From Gynurincola endophyticus (lineage in GTDB: Bacteria; Bacteroidota; Bacteroidia; Chitinophagales; Chitinophagaceae): 64,000 nucleotides of DNA. Position numbers and translations under genes: made by a program. The notes under the pieces are model-generated. The model had not been told where the DNA came from and ran no database searches. It saw only the letters and a list, made by a program, of their open reading frames with translations. Position 1 is the first letter of the stretch. Every line of letters starts with the position of its first letter. The DNA lies in the NCBI RefSeq assembly GCF_003991195.1, contig NZ_RCWL01000001.1, positions 868,001 to 932,000 of the forward strand, given 5' to 3'. Positions 42,573 through 52,646 of the stretch are shown here, piece by piece.

Positions 42573-44786
42573 TTACAGATTGAATTTTTTCAGAATCTGT
42601 TGTACCTCTTTTTTGAACTTTTTAAATTCAACTTCTTCCTGCAGAATGAAAGTATTTTCTTCAAACTTTCCGATAACAGCATCCATAGTAGCCGGGTCTG
42701 TATAAACCATTTGGCGGAATGGGCTGGTATAGTCTTTTTCTCTTGACTGATAGATCATTTGATAGATCCATTCTTTAGTAAGAATAGCATTTTGTAAAAG
42801 GTTCTTCCAGTCTTCTTTTTTACCTTCCGATAATGAAATACCTGAGATCAGTTTATAAACATGCAGAGCCTGTTGAAGTTTTAATGTGCTATAGTCACGT
42901 GCTTCTGCTTCGTAGAAGGCATGTACCTGGTTCCAGCTGTTTACTTTTCCTGTTTCAATAGAATGAAGTAAAGTGTCGAGGTGTTTACCAGGTATTAGTT
43001 GTCCGCCCACATTCACCCATTCGCTCAATGGAGCAGAGGCAGGAAGGTGTTTTACCAGTGTTGCAAATTGTTTGTAACCGTATTGCTCAATAAAAGAAAT
43101 TATTTCTTTTGCTGTATAAAACTCAACCATCTTCCTGTAAAGCTGGTATCCTTTTGCCAGTTTTACAATTCTTGTTTTCCGTTTTGTATTCTCAAATCCG
43201 GTTACTTTGATATCCAGAGTATCAATGATCGGGTCGTCGTTTAATAATAATTCCTTTCCTTGTTTGCGAATCGCTTTATCAGTATGTTCTTTAAAGTTGT
43301 TTTTAGACTGAAAATAAGCATCTCCCACCCAGTGTTCAATCATCTCAATGGCATTCAGCATTTCGTTGACGGTGTCGGGAGCCAGATAGTTGAACTCAAG
43401 CAATTGCTGTTTATTCACACGTTTATCTCTGTCGATATATTTCCAGGAGTTTCTGGCTAATGCATACATGTTATACTGGAACCAATATCCAGGCATAACC
43501 GTTAATTCGTTGTTTTTAGCATCATTCGATACTAAACTGAAAGGTAGCGGTATGTTTAGTTCAGAAGAGTAATCTCCTTTTGCCAGAATAGTATAAGAAG
43601 CAAAAACGGAATTGTGTTTTATGCTTACGCAGAGTGCAGGCCAGAATCCTCTTCCGGCGATTAATTCACCGTCAGCACTTCTTGAATTGTGGTTAGATCC
43701 TAAGGTAGCTCCGGCTGCTATATTACTTTGTCCTTGTATTAAAGAGGCACAGAGAAAAGAGTTGTTATGGTGTTGTTCGTGTGAAGGGAATATTAAAGAG
43801 TTTAATACTTCGCAACACGAGATGGTAGAATTATCTCCAAGGTATGAGTTAATCAGGCGTGCTCCGTATTTTAATTGTGAGTGAGAGGCCATAAAAAACC
43901 TTACTGCCTTTACACCATAAAAGACTCTGCATCCATAATCAACAATACCGTTTACCAGTTCACAACCTTCACCAACCTGGGTTTGTGAAGTAGCGTTTGA
44001 ATGAATGGTAACATTCTTGATTTTATTGGCTCCTTTGATATATGCATCGGTGCCAATATTGGTATCTTTGATGATCTTACAGTTTTTGATGACTGTTCTG
44101 TCTCCGATTGTACCGTAGTAGCCTCGTTTGTTATCAAACTTTTGTTGAGTAAAGTTTTTGAACTGTTCCATCAGAGTGGTATTACCTCTGTAACGGCTCC
44201 ACAAAAATGCATCACCGGGTAGCATACCAATAAACGGAAGAATTTTTCTTCCGCCATTCTCATTACACACTTCTAACCAGATTCTGATGTCTTCTTTTTC
44301 TCCTTCTTTAATAATGCCGTTTCCGAATTTAGACTTATTGGTAGTAGCAATTTCGTTGGTATTAATTAAGATCACTTCACTGCCAACGATAACGTGAGAT
44401 AAGAAATTGACATTATCAACTACAACATTGTCGCCAAAATCACAGCTGATAATAGTGCTGTTGTAAAGTCCTACCGGGCGTTTCAGGTTATGAAACTCAA
44501 GGTAAAAGGATTCGAGTTTACCGATTCTTACTAAACCGTAAAATTTACAGTTCTGTACCAGTTCAGGGTTAAATGCATCTGATACGAAAATGTTATTCCA
44601 GTTGTCGGTTGTATTTCGGTTACGAACGAGTATTTCAATTTCAAAGGCAGTCAGTTGACGGTATTTTATACCATTGTTATTCTGCTCATACCGGATGTAG
44701 TATTCATCCTTACCTTCGGGAAGGTAAGGATGTTCTATAAAGTTGTATCCTAAATGATGGATGGGCTGTTTTTGAATAATATTCAT
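42573..44786 (-). CDS. DUF4954 family protein
   Basis: 737 aa, cytoplasmic. The sequence matches the Bacteroidota DUF4954 family. The middle section (about 90-400) has many short hexapeptide-like strands (for example VIVGSEVILINTNEIA and VRIGKLESF) as in left-handed beta-helix acyltransferases; the C-terminal half is helical. It starts 25 bp after the glmS stop, so the two are cotranscribed, and a role in amino-sugar metabolism is inferred. No enzymatic activity has been assigned to the family to my knowledge. Confidence 0.85.
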   Translation of the reverse strand: MNIIQKQPIHHLGYNFIEHPYLPEGKDEYYIRYEQNNNGIKYRQLTAFEIEILVRNRNTTDNWNNIFVSDAFNPELVQNCKFYGLVRIGKLESFYLEFHNLKRPVGLYNSTIISCDFGDNVVVDNVNFLSHVIVGSEVILINTNEIATTNKSKFGNGIIKEGEKEDIRIWLEVCNENGGRKILPFIGMLPGDAFLWSRYRGNTTLMEQFKNFTQQKFDNKRGYYGTIGDRTVIKNCKIIKDTNIGTDAYIKGANKIKNVTIHSNATSQTQVGEGCELVNGIVDYGCRVFYGVKAVRFFMASHSQLKYGARLINSYLGDNSTISCCEVLNSLIFPSHEQHHNNSFLCASLIQGQSNIAAGATLGSNHNSRSADGELIAGRGFWPALCVSIKHNSVFASYTILAKGDYSSELNIPLPFSLVSNDAKNNELTVMPGYWFQYNMYALARNSWKYIDRDKRVNKQQLLEFNYLAPDTVNEMLNAIEMIEHWVGDAYFQSKNNFKEHTDKAIRKQGKELLLNDDPIIDTLDIKVTGFENTKRKTRIVKLAKGYQLYRKMVEFYTAKEIISFIEQYGYKQFATLVKHLPASAPLSEWVNVGGQLIPGKHLDTLLHSIETGKVNSWNQVHAFYEAEARDYSTLKLQQALHVYKLISGISLSEGKKEDWKNLLQNAILTKEWIYQMIYQSREKDYTSPFRQMVYTDPATMDAVIGKFEENTFILQEEVEFKKFKKEVQQILKKFNL

Positions 44787-44811
44787 TCGTGATATTTATT
44801 CAGTAAAATGA

Positions 44812-46647
44812 TTACTCAACGGTAACGCTTTTTGCCAGGTTACGTGGTTTGTCTACGTCGAGGCCTTTAGCTACACCTACATAATAGGCTAACAGTTGAA
44901 GTGGAATTACAGAAAGCATAGGAGCTACTGTTTCATCGGCTTCCGGTACTTCGAAGTAATCATCTACCATTTTAGTAATTACATCGTCTCCTTCTGAAAC
45001 GATCGCAATAACCTTACCTTTTCTTGCTTTAATTTCCTGGATATTGCTCACGATTTTTTCATAGTAAGCGTCTTTGGTAGCAACGAATACTACCGGCAGG
45101 TTTTCATCTACTAATGCAATTGGTCCGTGTTTCATTTCTGCCGCCGGATAACCTTCAGCATGTATGTAAGAAATTTCTTTCAGTTTCAGTGCTCCTTCCA
45201 GTGCTACCGGAAAGTTTAATCCTCTTCCCAGGAATAAGAAGTCACGGGCATCTTTATATTTTTCAGCCAGTGCTTTCAATTCGTTTGATTTTGCTAAGAT
45301 GGCTGGTACTTTTTCAGGAATTGCATTTAGCTCCTGCACAAGATGTTTAAATTTGTCGCTGTTGAGAGTGCCTTTTGATTCGGCAATTTTCATTGCTACC
45401 ATTGTTAGTACTGCTAATTGTGCGGTAAATGCTTTGGTTGAAGCAACGCCGATTTCTGGTCCGGCATGGGTATAGGCGCCGGCATCGGAAATTCTGGCAA
45501 TTGATGAACCTACCTGATTCACGATACCCAGAATAACGGCTCCCTGTTCTTTTGCCTTTTCAATCGCTACCATTGTATCAGCTGTTTCTCCTGATTGAGA
45601 AATAGCAATGATCACATCACCCGGGTGAATGACCGGGTTTCTGTATCTGAATTCAGAAGCATATTCAACTTCAACAGGAATGCGGCATAGGTCTTCTATA
45701 ATATATTCAGCAACCAAACCTGCGTGCCAGCTGGTTCCGCAGGCCACAATCATAATTCTTTGGGCATTGATCAGTTTATCAATGTTTTTGTCGATGCCAG
45801 CCATTCTGATATTGAAATGCTGGGCATCCAGGCGGCCTCTTAAACAATCATGAATAGTATCAGGTTGTTCATTAATTTCTTTCAGCATGAAATGATCATA
45901 GCCTCCTTTTTCAATTGCAGCCAGTTCCATGTCGAGCTTCTGAATGAATGGTGTTACTTTTTCATTTCCCAGATTTTTAAGAATCAATTCATCGGCCTTT
46001 ACGATGGCCAGCTCATAATCATTCACATATACTACTTCTTTAGTGTATTCAATGATAGGAGAGGCATCACTTGCCAGAAAATGTTCACCTTTTCCGATTC
46101 CGATTACTAAAGGGCTACCTTTTCTGGCAGCAATTAAAGTATCGGGATTGTCTTTGTCTAATAAAATAATTACATAAGCACCTACCACTCTTTTTAGTGC
46201 GATGCGTACTGCTTCTTCTAAAGGACATTGGTTATTTTTCTGAATATCTTCTATAAATTTCAATAATACTTCTGTATCTGTGTCACTCTCAAATTCATAA
46301 CCTTTTTTAAGTAACTCTCCTTTTAACTGAGTGTAGTTCTCAATGATTCCATTATGAATCATTGCTAATTTACCGTTTGAGGAGCGATGGGGGTGGGCAT
46401 TCTTATCACAAGGTTCACCGTGTGTGGCCCATCTGGTGTGACCAATTCCGATAGAACCGCTTAAATCCTTACCTATTGTAAACTCTTCCAGCTGAGCTAC
46501 CTTCCCTTGTTTTTTATATATGTTTAAGTCTTCGTTGAGCAGTGCAATACCCGCACTGTCATAACCTCTGTATTCTAATCTCTTTAAACCTTTAACGATT
46601 ACGGGATAAGCAGAGCGTTTTCCGATGTAAGCTACTATTCCACACAT
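44812..46647 (-). CDS. glmS: Glutamine--fructose-6-phosphate aminotransferase (isomerizing)
   Basis: 611 aa, typical length. The N-terminal nucleophile Cys2 (MCGIVAYIG) begins the glutamine amidotransferase domain; two SIS sugar-isomerase domains follow (SQSGETADT, about residue 350; GPEIGVASTKAF). The C-terminal PRNLAKSVTVE is the conserved end. It makes glucosamine-6-phosphate, the first step to UDP-GlcNAc for peptidoglycan and LPS. No glmS ribozyme-like leader was seen in the 247 bp upstream. Confidence 0.97.
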   Translation of the reverse strand: MCGIVAYIGKRSAYPVIVKGLKRLEYRGYDSAGIALLNEDLNIYKKQGKVAQLEEFTIGKDLSGSIGIGHTRWATHGEPCDKNAHPHRSSNGKLAMIHNGIIENYTQLKGELLKKGYEFESDTDTEVLLKFIEDIQKNNQCPLEEAVRIALKRVVGAYVIILLDKDNPDTLIAARKGSPLVIGIGKGEHFLASDASPIIEYTKEVVYVNDYELAIVKADELILKNLGNEKVTPFIQKLDMELAAIEKGGYDHFMLKEINEQPDTIHDCLRGRLDAQHFNIRMAGIDKNIDKLINAQRIMIVACGTSWHAGLVAEYIIEDLCRIPVEVEYASEFRYRNPVIHPGDVIIAISQSGETADTMVAIEKAKEQGAVILGIVNQVGSSIARISDAGAYTHAGPEIGVASTKAFTAQLAVLTMVAMKIAESKGTLNSDKFKHLVQELNAIPEKVPAILAKSNELKALAEKYKDARDFLFLGRGLNFPVALEGALKLKEISYIHAEGYPAAEMKHGPIALVDENLPVVFVATKDAYYEKIVSNIQEIKARKGKVIAIVSEGDDVITKMVDDYFEVPEADETVAPMLSVIPLQLLAYYVGVAKGLDVDKPRNLAKSVTVE

Positions 46648-46824
46648 AGTTATTAATTAAGTTGGCGCAATTTTACGATTTTTTGGCTTGAATATCTAAA
46701 AAATGGTGTTATAATCCTCTGCGGTTGCAAAAAAACGCAGAGATAATGATAAACGAAGAGCGGGGCTCTTTATTTTAATTAAAAAGATGCATTTTGTTGT
46801 ACAAAAAGCATGCAATTAATGCAT

Positions 46825-46862
46825 AAAAAAACCTTGATTATTACTAATAATCAAGGTTTTTT
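46825..46862 (-). terminator. Terminator of the S9 peptidase gene
   Basis: Perfect stem ACCTTGATTATT / AATAATCAAGGT, extended by A/T pairs, loop ACT, with a long U-tract in the minus-strand transcript. Confidence 0.9.
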
Positions 46863-46894
46863 AGTGTTGTTTTATTTTAAACTTTTTTGAGCTT

Positions 46895-49297
46895 TTATTG
46901 TTTGAGCGTTGTTTCAAATAACTTCAGTATACGCTTATACTCGTCCGTCCAGCTGCTCGGTTCAACAAAGCCGTGGTCTTCCATCGGATAAACCGCTAAT
47001 TCCCAATTATCTTTTCCTAATTCAATCAGTCTCTGACTGAGTCTGACGATATCTTGAAACTGAACGTTCACATCTACCATACCATGACACATCAGTAAAT
47101 AACCTTTTAAACCTTCAGCAAAGTTAATGGGTGATGACTTAGCATAACTAAGGCTGTCTTTATGAGGTTCGTTTAATATATTGGCAGTATAGCCATGATT
47201 GTAATGCGCCCAATCGGTTACTGAGCGTAACGCCGCCCCTGATTTAAAGGTTTCCGGTTCGTTAAACAATGCCATCAGAGTAATAAATCCACCGTATGAA
47301 CCACCGTAGATACCTATGTTTTTTGCATTAACGCCTTTTTCTTTTACTAACCAGTTGGCTGCGTCCACATGGTCTGACAGGTCTTTCCCTCCCATATGAC
47401 GGTAAATTCCGGTTCTCCAGTTTCTGCCATAACCTGCACTTCCTCTGTAATCAATGTCTAACACGGTATAACCTAAATCTGCCAATAAGTTATGAAACAT
47501 ATACTCTCTGAAGTATGAGCTCCACCATTTATGCGCATTCTGTAAATAACCTGCTCCGTGTACAAAAATAACAGCCGGTTTAGACGAATGAGCATTTTTC
47601 GGAGTATATAATCTACCGTAGATCATCTCTCCGTCATTCGCTTTAATAGTCACTACTTCCGGATCTCTCCATTGGTATGATTTGAAGTCTGCCGTTTGCG
47701 CAAGGTGGGTGATCTGTTTTGGAACTGCGCCCGGTTTGTTTTCCTGAATATACAGTTCCCATGGTTTGGTACTGTAAGAATAAGTATAAGCTATCCATTT
47801 TTCATCAGGAGAAATACTCGCCTGATGTGCACCGGTCATAGAAGTCAGTTTAGTTTGTTTTCCGGAACTGATCTCTAGTTTATACAGGTGTTGTTCTCCC
47901 GGATGTATCTCATTAGTCGTAATGTAAAAATGTTTTTTATCTTTTGATAGCTGAGCATTCAATACTTCATACTTTCCTTGTGTTAAAGGTTTTTTTCGGT
48001 TACCGGCTATATCATAAGTGTACAGGTGTGAGTATCCGGTTGTCTCAGACTGGAAGTAGATGGTGTTGTCATCCAGAAATCCGATATGCCTGCCTCCAAA
48101 GCCACTGATGCCAGGGCCTGCAATCCATGCCTCATCACGTTGACGGTCTATATTTTTGAAAATGCCGTCTTCAAATAAGACTAACCAACGATCTTTATTA
48201 TCAACCGATCTGATTTCAATAATTGCTTTGTTACCCTGTGTACTCCAAACAATTGATTGAACATTTACCAATCTGGTAGGAGGCGTTTTTAGGTCTTTAG
48301 CATATTTTTCAGGATAATCTTTTACGTAATCGGGCAGCTCTGTAATACCGGGAAGGTCTTTCACCGGAAAAACGATGATAGAATCCAGTTCGGTATTCCA
48401 GATATAAAATTCACTGGTAGAAGGAATCGTACCAACTTTAGGGCGGCCATTCAGGTTTGAAACATAACCTGACTCGGTTACATAATCAGGAACCAGTGTG
48501 TTTTTGTTAGTAGCCGATTGTGTAAGGCGGTAGCTTACATATTTACCGGTATTGCTAACAGATACGGCACTCAACATTTTTCCCTGAGTTGAAATATTTC
48601 TCAGCGTTTCTGCTTTGGGGTATGATTTACGTGCCTCAGCTGTAGCTTCTTTGTTTGCTTTTCTTTCTTGTAACACTTCTGATAATCTAAGTGCATCTTT
48701 GCTCACCCACTCTTCCTGTTCGTTTGCTTTTGCTGCATTACCGGTATTCTGACGTGCGGGCATACCCCCTCTTCCGGGTACTTCTACATTCCCACCTGAA
48801 CTGAAGTTAGTAAGTTGGGTAGTAATGCCGGTGGCTATTTCCCAGCTATACAGATTCTGGCCATATTGATAAGTGATTTTTGTATCGTTATGGGTAAAGC
48901 GGATATTAGATACCTGATCTACAATTTGTGTAACAAAGGTTGTTTTACCGCTCTTTTTTTCGCCTAAAACAATATTTCCGTTTTTCAGATAGATGAACTG
49001 AGTGCCGGCCTGATTGTATTGAACCTGTTGAGCATTCAGAAAATCCTGACGTTGATATACGTTTGCTTTTTGGGGTTGAAAACTTTTAGTATCTACATAA
49101 TAAGTAGAATCACCGGGAAAATTTTCTGCATTCCAGGAAAAAGTTAAAAGTCCATTATTAGTCCAGCTTAAACCGGAAGGAGAATAACCGATCCACTTAG
49201 GATCTTTCATGATTTTCTCCACAGATAAAGTTGAGGTTTGAGCGAATATTAACTGTGCAGACAAAGTTAATGCGCTTACAAAAAGTAATTTTTTCAT
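46895..49297 (-). CDS. Secreted S9 family peptidase (prolyl oligopeptidase/DPP-like)
   Basis: 800 aa. Signal peptide about 1-19 (ends FAQ). Residues about 20-560 form an atypical WD/beta-propeller region, and the C-terminal alpha/beta-hydrolase domain has GIYGGSYGGFITLMA (nucleophile Ser of GGSYGG), with an Asp and His near VDVNVQFQD and MEDHGFVEP. Such enzymes release dipeptides or cut after proline in the periplasm. The gene lies 45 bp downstream of mgtE, so they may share a transcript. Confidence 0.9.
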   Translation of the reverse strand: MKKLLFVSALTLSAQLIFAQTSTLSVEKIMKDPKWIGYSPSGLSWTNNGLLTFSWNAENFPGDSTYYVDTKSFQPQKANVYQRQDFLNAQQVQYNQAGTQFIYLKNGNIVLGEKKSGKTTFVTQIVDQVSNIRFTHNDTKITYQYGQNLYSWEIATGITTQLTNFSSGGNVEVPGRGGMPARQNTGNAAKANEQEEWVSKDALRLSEVLQERKANKEATAEARKSYPKAETLRNISTQGKMLSAVSVSNTGKYVSYRLTQSATNKNTLVPDYVTESGYVSNLNGRPKVGTIPSTSEFYIWNTELDSIIVFPVKDLPGITELPDYVKDYPEKYAKDLKTPPTRLVNVQSIVWSTQGNKAIIEIRSVDNKDRWLVLFEDGIFKNIDRQRDEAWIAGPGISGFGGRHIGFLDDNTIYFQSETTGYSHLYTYDIAGNRKKPLTQGKYEVLNAQLSKDKKHFYITTNEIHPGEQHLYKLEISSGKQTKLTSMTGAHQASISPDEKWIAYTYSYSTKPWELYIQENKPGAVPKQITHLAQTADFKSYQWRDPEVVTIKANDGEMIYGRLYTPKNAHSSKPAVIFVHGAGYLQNAHKWWSSYFREYMFHNLLADLGYTVLDIDYRGSAGYGRNWRTGIYRHMGGKDLSDHVDAANWLVKEKGVNAKNIGIYGGSYGGFITLMALFNEPETFKSGAALRSVTDWAHYNHGYTANILNEPHKDSLSYAKSSPINFAEGLKGYLLMCHGMVDVNVQFQDIVRLSQRLIELGKDNWELAVYPMEDHGFVEPSSWTDEYKRILKLFETTLKQ

Positions 49298-49342
49298 GAA
49301 GCCGTTGTTTTGCTATAGTGAAATTCATGAAAAAAAGGGACA

Positions 49343-50731
49343 TTACAATAAGATACCTCTTAAAAATATATAGGCGGTTGAAAAATAGATGATCAAACCG
49401 GTAACATCTACCAGCGTTGCTACAAATGGGGCTGAAGAAGTGGCAGGGTCAGCTCCCAGTCTTTTTAAAACAATCGGTAACATCGATCCGGAAAGTGTAC
49501 CCCAGAGCACAACTCCCAGCAATGAGAATCCTATAGTAAATGCAATCGGCAAAGTGTGGTCTCCATAGGTATGAAACACCATATTCCAGCCGATTACTCT
49601 AAGAAAACCGATTAATCCCAATACACCACCCAGTAATAAGCCCGATGCCAATTCTCTTTTGAGGATTCGCCACCAGTCATGTAAAGTGATTTCACCTACA
49701 GCCATTGCCTGGATAATCAGCGTAGATGCCTGTGATCCGCTATTACCACCGCTCGAAATAATGAGCGGAACAAATAATGCCAGTACAACAGCTTTCGCTA
49801 TTTCATCTTCAAAATAACCCATGGCAGTAGCGGTCAGCATTTCACCCAGAAATAATACCACCAGCCATACCACTCTCTTTTTAAAGAGTTTCAAAAGTGG
49901 CATTTCCAGATAGGGTTCGTTCAATGCTTCGGTACCACCGATTTTCTGCATGTCTTCAGAAAACTCTTCACTGGCTACCCATAAAACGTCATCAATGGTA
50001 ACGATACCCAGTAATAATCCTTTATCATCAACCACGGGTAATGCCACTCTGTTATTCATTTTGAATATTTCGTTGGCTACCTCCTGGTCGTCGTTTGCAT
50101 TTAAGGTGATATAGCGGTGATCGATAATTTCACCAACTTTTTTGGTGGGTGAGGTGAGAATAACTTCTCTGATCCGGATATCATCAACAAATTCACCTTT
50201 TTCATTAACGATATAAATTACGTCGATGGTTTCGGAGTTTTTACCTTCTTCGCGGATATAGGCCAGTACCTCATCCATGGTCCAGTCTACCTGTACGGCA
50301 ATATAATCGGGCGTCATCAAACGTCCTACCGAGCCTTCCGGATAGCCAAGCAGGGAAAGCGTGATCTTTCTTTCTTCGGGGTCTAGTAATTTAATGAGCT
50401 CCTTTACTACTTCTGAGGGTAGTTCTTCCAGAAATGAAGTACGGTCATCGGCAGGCAGTTCATTGAGTAGTTCAGCGGTTTTAAAAGGCGGTAGTGCCTG
50501 AATAATGCTTTTTTGCTCAGTCAGATCCAGAATTTTAAATACACTCGATGCGCGGTGTACGCTCATATGGCTAATGATCTGACTTTCATAGTCAGGCATT
50601 TCATGAATCAGTTCGGCTACATCACTGATGTTCTGGTCGTTTAAAAACTCACGAATAGCCAGCACATCTTCCTGCTGCACTAAAACTTCGAATTGCTCCA
50701 ATAATTGATCAATATGTTGGTCCATTGCCAT
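49343..50731 (-). CDS. mgtE: Magnesium transporter MgtE
   Basis: 462 aa. N-terminal helical superfamily domain (about 1-135), two CBS domains (about 140-265, LMTPDYIAVQ and RVALPVVDDKG), then five membrane segments with the SSGGNSGSQAST motif (about 335-346), characteristic of the MgtE pore. The CBS and N domains sense cytoplasmic magnesium to gate the channel. It diverges from the SET gene. Confidence 0.95.
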   Translation of the reverse strand: MAMDQHIDQLLEQFEVLVQQEDVLAIREFLNDQNISDVAELIHEMPDYESQIISHMSVHRASSVFKILDLTEQKSIIQALPPFKTAELLNELPADDRTSFLEELPSEVVKELIKLLDPEERKITLSLLGYPEGSVGRLMTPDYIAVQVDWTMDEVLAYIREEGKNSETIDVIYIVNEKGEFVDDIRIREVILTSPTKKVGEIIDHRYITLNANDDQEVANEIFKMNNRVALPVVDDKGLLLGIVTIDDVLWVASEEFSEDMQKIGGTEALNEPYLEMPLLKLFKKRVVWLVVLFLGEMLTATAMGYFEDEIAKAVVLALFVPLIISSGGNSGSQASTLIIQAMAVGEITLHDWWRILKRELASGLLLGGVLGLIGFLRVIGWNMVFHTYGDHTLPIAFTIGFSLLGVVLWGTLSGSMLPIVLKRLGADPATSSAPFVATLVDVTGLIIYFSTAYIFLRGILL

Positions 50732-50817
50732 GTTTCAAAAATACCGGTTTCTTTGAGAAAATTCAAACGCTTGCAATCATAAAATTTAATGTTACTTTGT
50801 TTGAGAATATCAGACCA

Positions 50818-51201
50818 ATGATTTATTATAGTTTATATATCGAAAATACCCCCAATATGGGTAGAGGAGTCTACACCAGAGAGACTATTGCTGCCAATAC
50901 CATCGTAGAAGTATCACCGGTTATTGTAATGAGCCAGGAAGAAAGAAAGTTATTAGATCAAACTACTTTACACGATTACATACACGAATGGGGATATAAG
51001 TTGGATCAATGTTGTTTAGCACTGGGATATTGTGCTGTTTATAATCATTCTTATCAATCAAACTGTGAATACGAAATGGATTTTGAAACATCCACCATGA
51101 CTATAAAAACTGTTCGCCTGATCGAAGAAGGCGAACAGTTGTATGTAAATTATAATGGAAATTGGAATGATACCACACCGTTATGGTTTCCAGCTCAGTA
51201 A
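50818..51201 (+). CDS. SET-domain protein
   Basis: 127 aa from the ATG at 50818; the 31 in-frame codons upstream lie in the divergent mgtE promoter region. A minimal SET fold: GRGVYTRETIAANTIVEVSPV at the N-terminus, NHSYQSNC (76-83) as the NHxxxxNC SAM-binding motif, and GEQLYVNY (105-112) as the GEELxxDY motif. This would be a small lysine methyltransferase in the cytoplasm; bacterial versions of this size occur in Bacteroidota, and targets are not known. Its last 21 bp overlap the convergent DUF4403 gene. Confidence 0.85.
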   Translation: MIYYSLYIENTPNMGRGVYTRETIAANTIVEVSPVIVMSQEERKLLDQTTLHDYIHEWGYKLDQCCLALGYCAVYNHSYQSNCEYEMDFETSTMTIKTVRLIEEGEQLYVNYNGNWNDTTPLWFPAQ

Positions 51202-52602
51202 AGCAGGAGTCAGCGTACCTTTGATTTTTATATCTCCTTTTAATTTTACCTGCAGGCGGAGATCCTTTTCACGGCAGATCAAACCTACCACTTTGATACT
51301 TTCGATAGACCCGGTAGAGAAAATACCGGGCATCAGTTCCTGATACATTGTTTTCTCTATAGACTCTTTTTCTTCAGCCATCAGCTTTTTTATATCGATC
51401 ATTGCCATTCCGCTCACTTCTTTAACAATTGTTTTTTCAATCCATCGGCCGGCTATCTTCAACAGGATATCCTTCGAAGATAAATTCGCTTTCATTTTAG
51501 AAAGTTTTAAAACCTGTTGGGCCGTATCGAGTTCCGGTTTTCCGGTAATTTGAATAGATCCGTTTTTGTATCCGCTAAAATCAATCCGGATATCAATATT
51601 GTTATTATTCGATTTTAACTGAATATCATTTACAACAAAGGTTTTTCCATCTAAAGTATAAGGTTTATTTCCGATACTGTCTTTTAATATCTTTACCAAT
51701 GAATCATAAGCATACTGAATATCAAGATATGCATCGATGCCTGCGGGTTCATCATAATTTGTCAGCATCGGTAACTGATAAGAAGACGGGTAATGAAGCG
51801 TATCAGAAAAAAAGTAATTACGACCTGTAAAACCCACGCTCAGCAGTAAAGAATCATTTCTGATCTGAAAAGGTGATAAGTTGTAATGCTGTGGTTGAAT
51901 TACCAGAAAACCGTAATTATCGATACCCAAAGCATGTATTTTCTTCTTTCTCCATTTTTCGAAATAAGGAGATTGGTTAATGTCGGAAACCAGTTGGTCT
52001 ATCGTTTGTGCATATCCGTTGATACTGCTTTTAATGCTATCCATTATTACTGAAGTAATATCTGTTTGCATGACGGTGATCTCACACTTGTCAATCGGAT
52101 TTATTTTGGATAAATAAGTTTTTGAATAAACGTGGTGAGAAGGCAGTATTCTGATATCTGAGGCTATTTCAAGGTTTACTCTCCGCAGCGCTTCTCCATC
52201 AAAACCACAGCTGCCGGTTACCCAGGGGCCAACCTTTTTGCCTAATACACAGAGTGCTTTACTACCAGCTATCTGATACCTGCCTTGAAACTCCACCTTA
52301 ATATGATTGTTTTGAGCAGAAACTTTAAAGGGCGATCTGGTAAAACGATATTTATACCTGAAACAATCATCTTCGTCGAAGTTCGGCCATTTATCGCTGG
52401 TAAAGTTCGGGTCATTCTCTTTTTCAACAACTGCCAGCAATGGTTTAATGTTTAATGCAATGGGTACACTAAATGTTGAAATCGGTACTGTTTCATAGTG
52501 CTCCGGCTTCTCAGGAATAGTTGAAACCGTGCTTTGTGTTTTCTTTGAACTACCGCAGGATATTGCTAATAAACCAACGAGAAAAATGTTAAACCATTTC
52601 AT
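51181..52602 (-). CDS. DUF4403 family lipoprotein
   Basis: 473 aa from MKWFNIF; earlier in-frame starts add a Lys/Arg-rich stretch. Lipobox LLAISC (lipidated cysteine at 16). Three similar segments of beta-rich structure occupy about 55-470, fitting DUF4403, whose members resemble lipid-binding tubular (BPI/TULIP-like) folds; that comparison is from memory and should be treated as a guess. It is probably anchored to the outer membrane or the periplasmic side. Its promoter region abuts the divergent M48 gene with 44 bp between start codons. Confidence 0.8.
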   Translation of the reverse strand: MKWFNIFLVGLLAISCGSSKKTQSTVSTIPEKPEHYETVPISTFSVPIALNIKPLLAVVEKENDPNFTSDKWPNFDEDDCFRYKYRFTRSPFKVSAQNNHIKVEFQGRYQIAGSKALCVLGKKVGPWVTGSCGFDGEALRRVNLEIASDIRILPSHHVYSKTYLSKINPIDKCEITVMQTDITSVIMDSIKSSINGYAQTIDQLVSDINQSPYFEKWRKKKIHALGIDNYGFLVIQPQHYNLSPFQIRNDSLLLSVGFTGRNYFFSDTLHYPSSYQLPMLTNYDEPAGIDAYLDIQYAYDSLVKILKDSIGNKPYTLDGKTFVVNDIQLKSNNNNIDIRIDFSGYKNGSIQITGKPELDTAQQVLKLSKMKANLSSKDILLKIAGRWIEKTIVKEVSGMAMIDIKKLMAEEKESIEKTMYQELMPGIFSTGSIESIKVVGLICREKDLRLQVKLKGDIKIKGTLTPALLSWKP

Positions 52603-52633
52603 AAAATATCTACACATTTTTTTTAAATTACGC

Positions 52634-52641
52634 CAAAAGTA
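52634..52641 (-). promoter_or_regulatory. -7 box of the DUF4403 gene (TACTTTTG)
   Basis: Exact TAnnTTTG on the minus strand, 31 bp before the chosen start and 5 bp from the divergent M48 start codon. Confidence 0.5.
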
Positions 52642-52646
52642 TAAAG

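Noticed and set aside
46648-46894. glmS ribozyme-like leader
   Set aside because: The region before glmS is AT-rich without the expected conserved core; the hairpin there is the terminator of the S9 peptidase gene.
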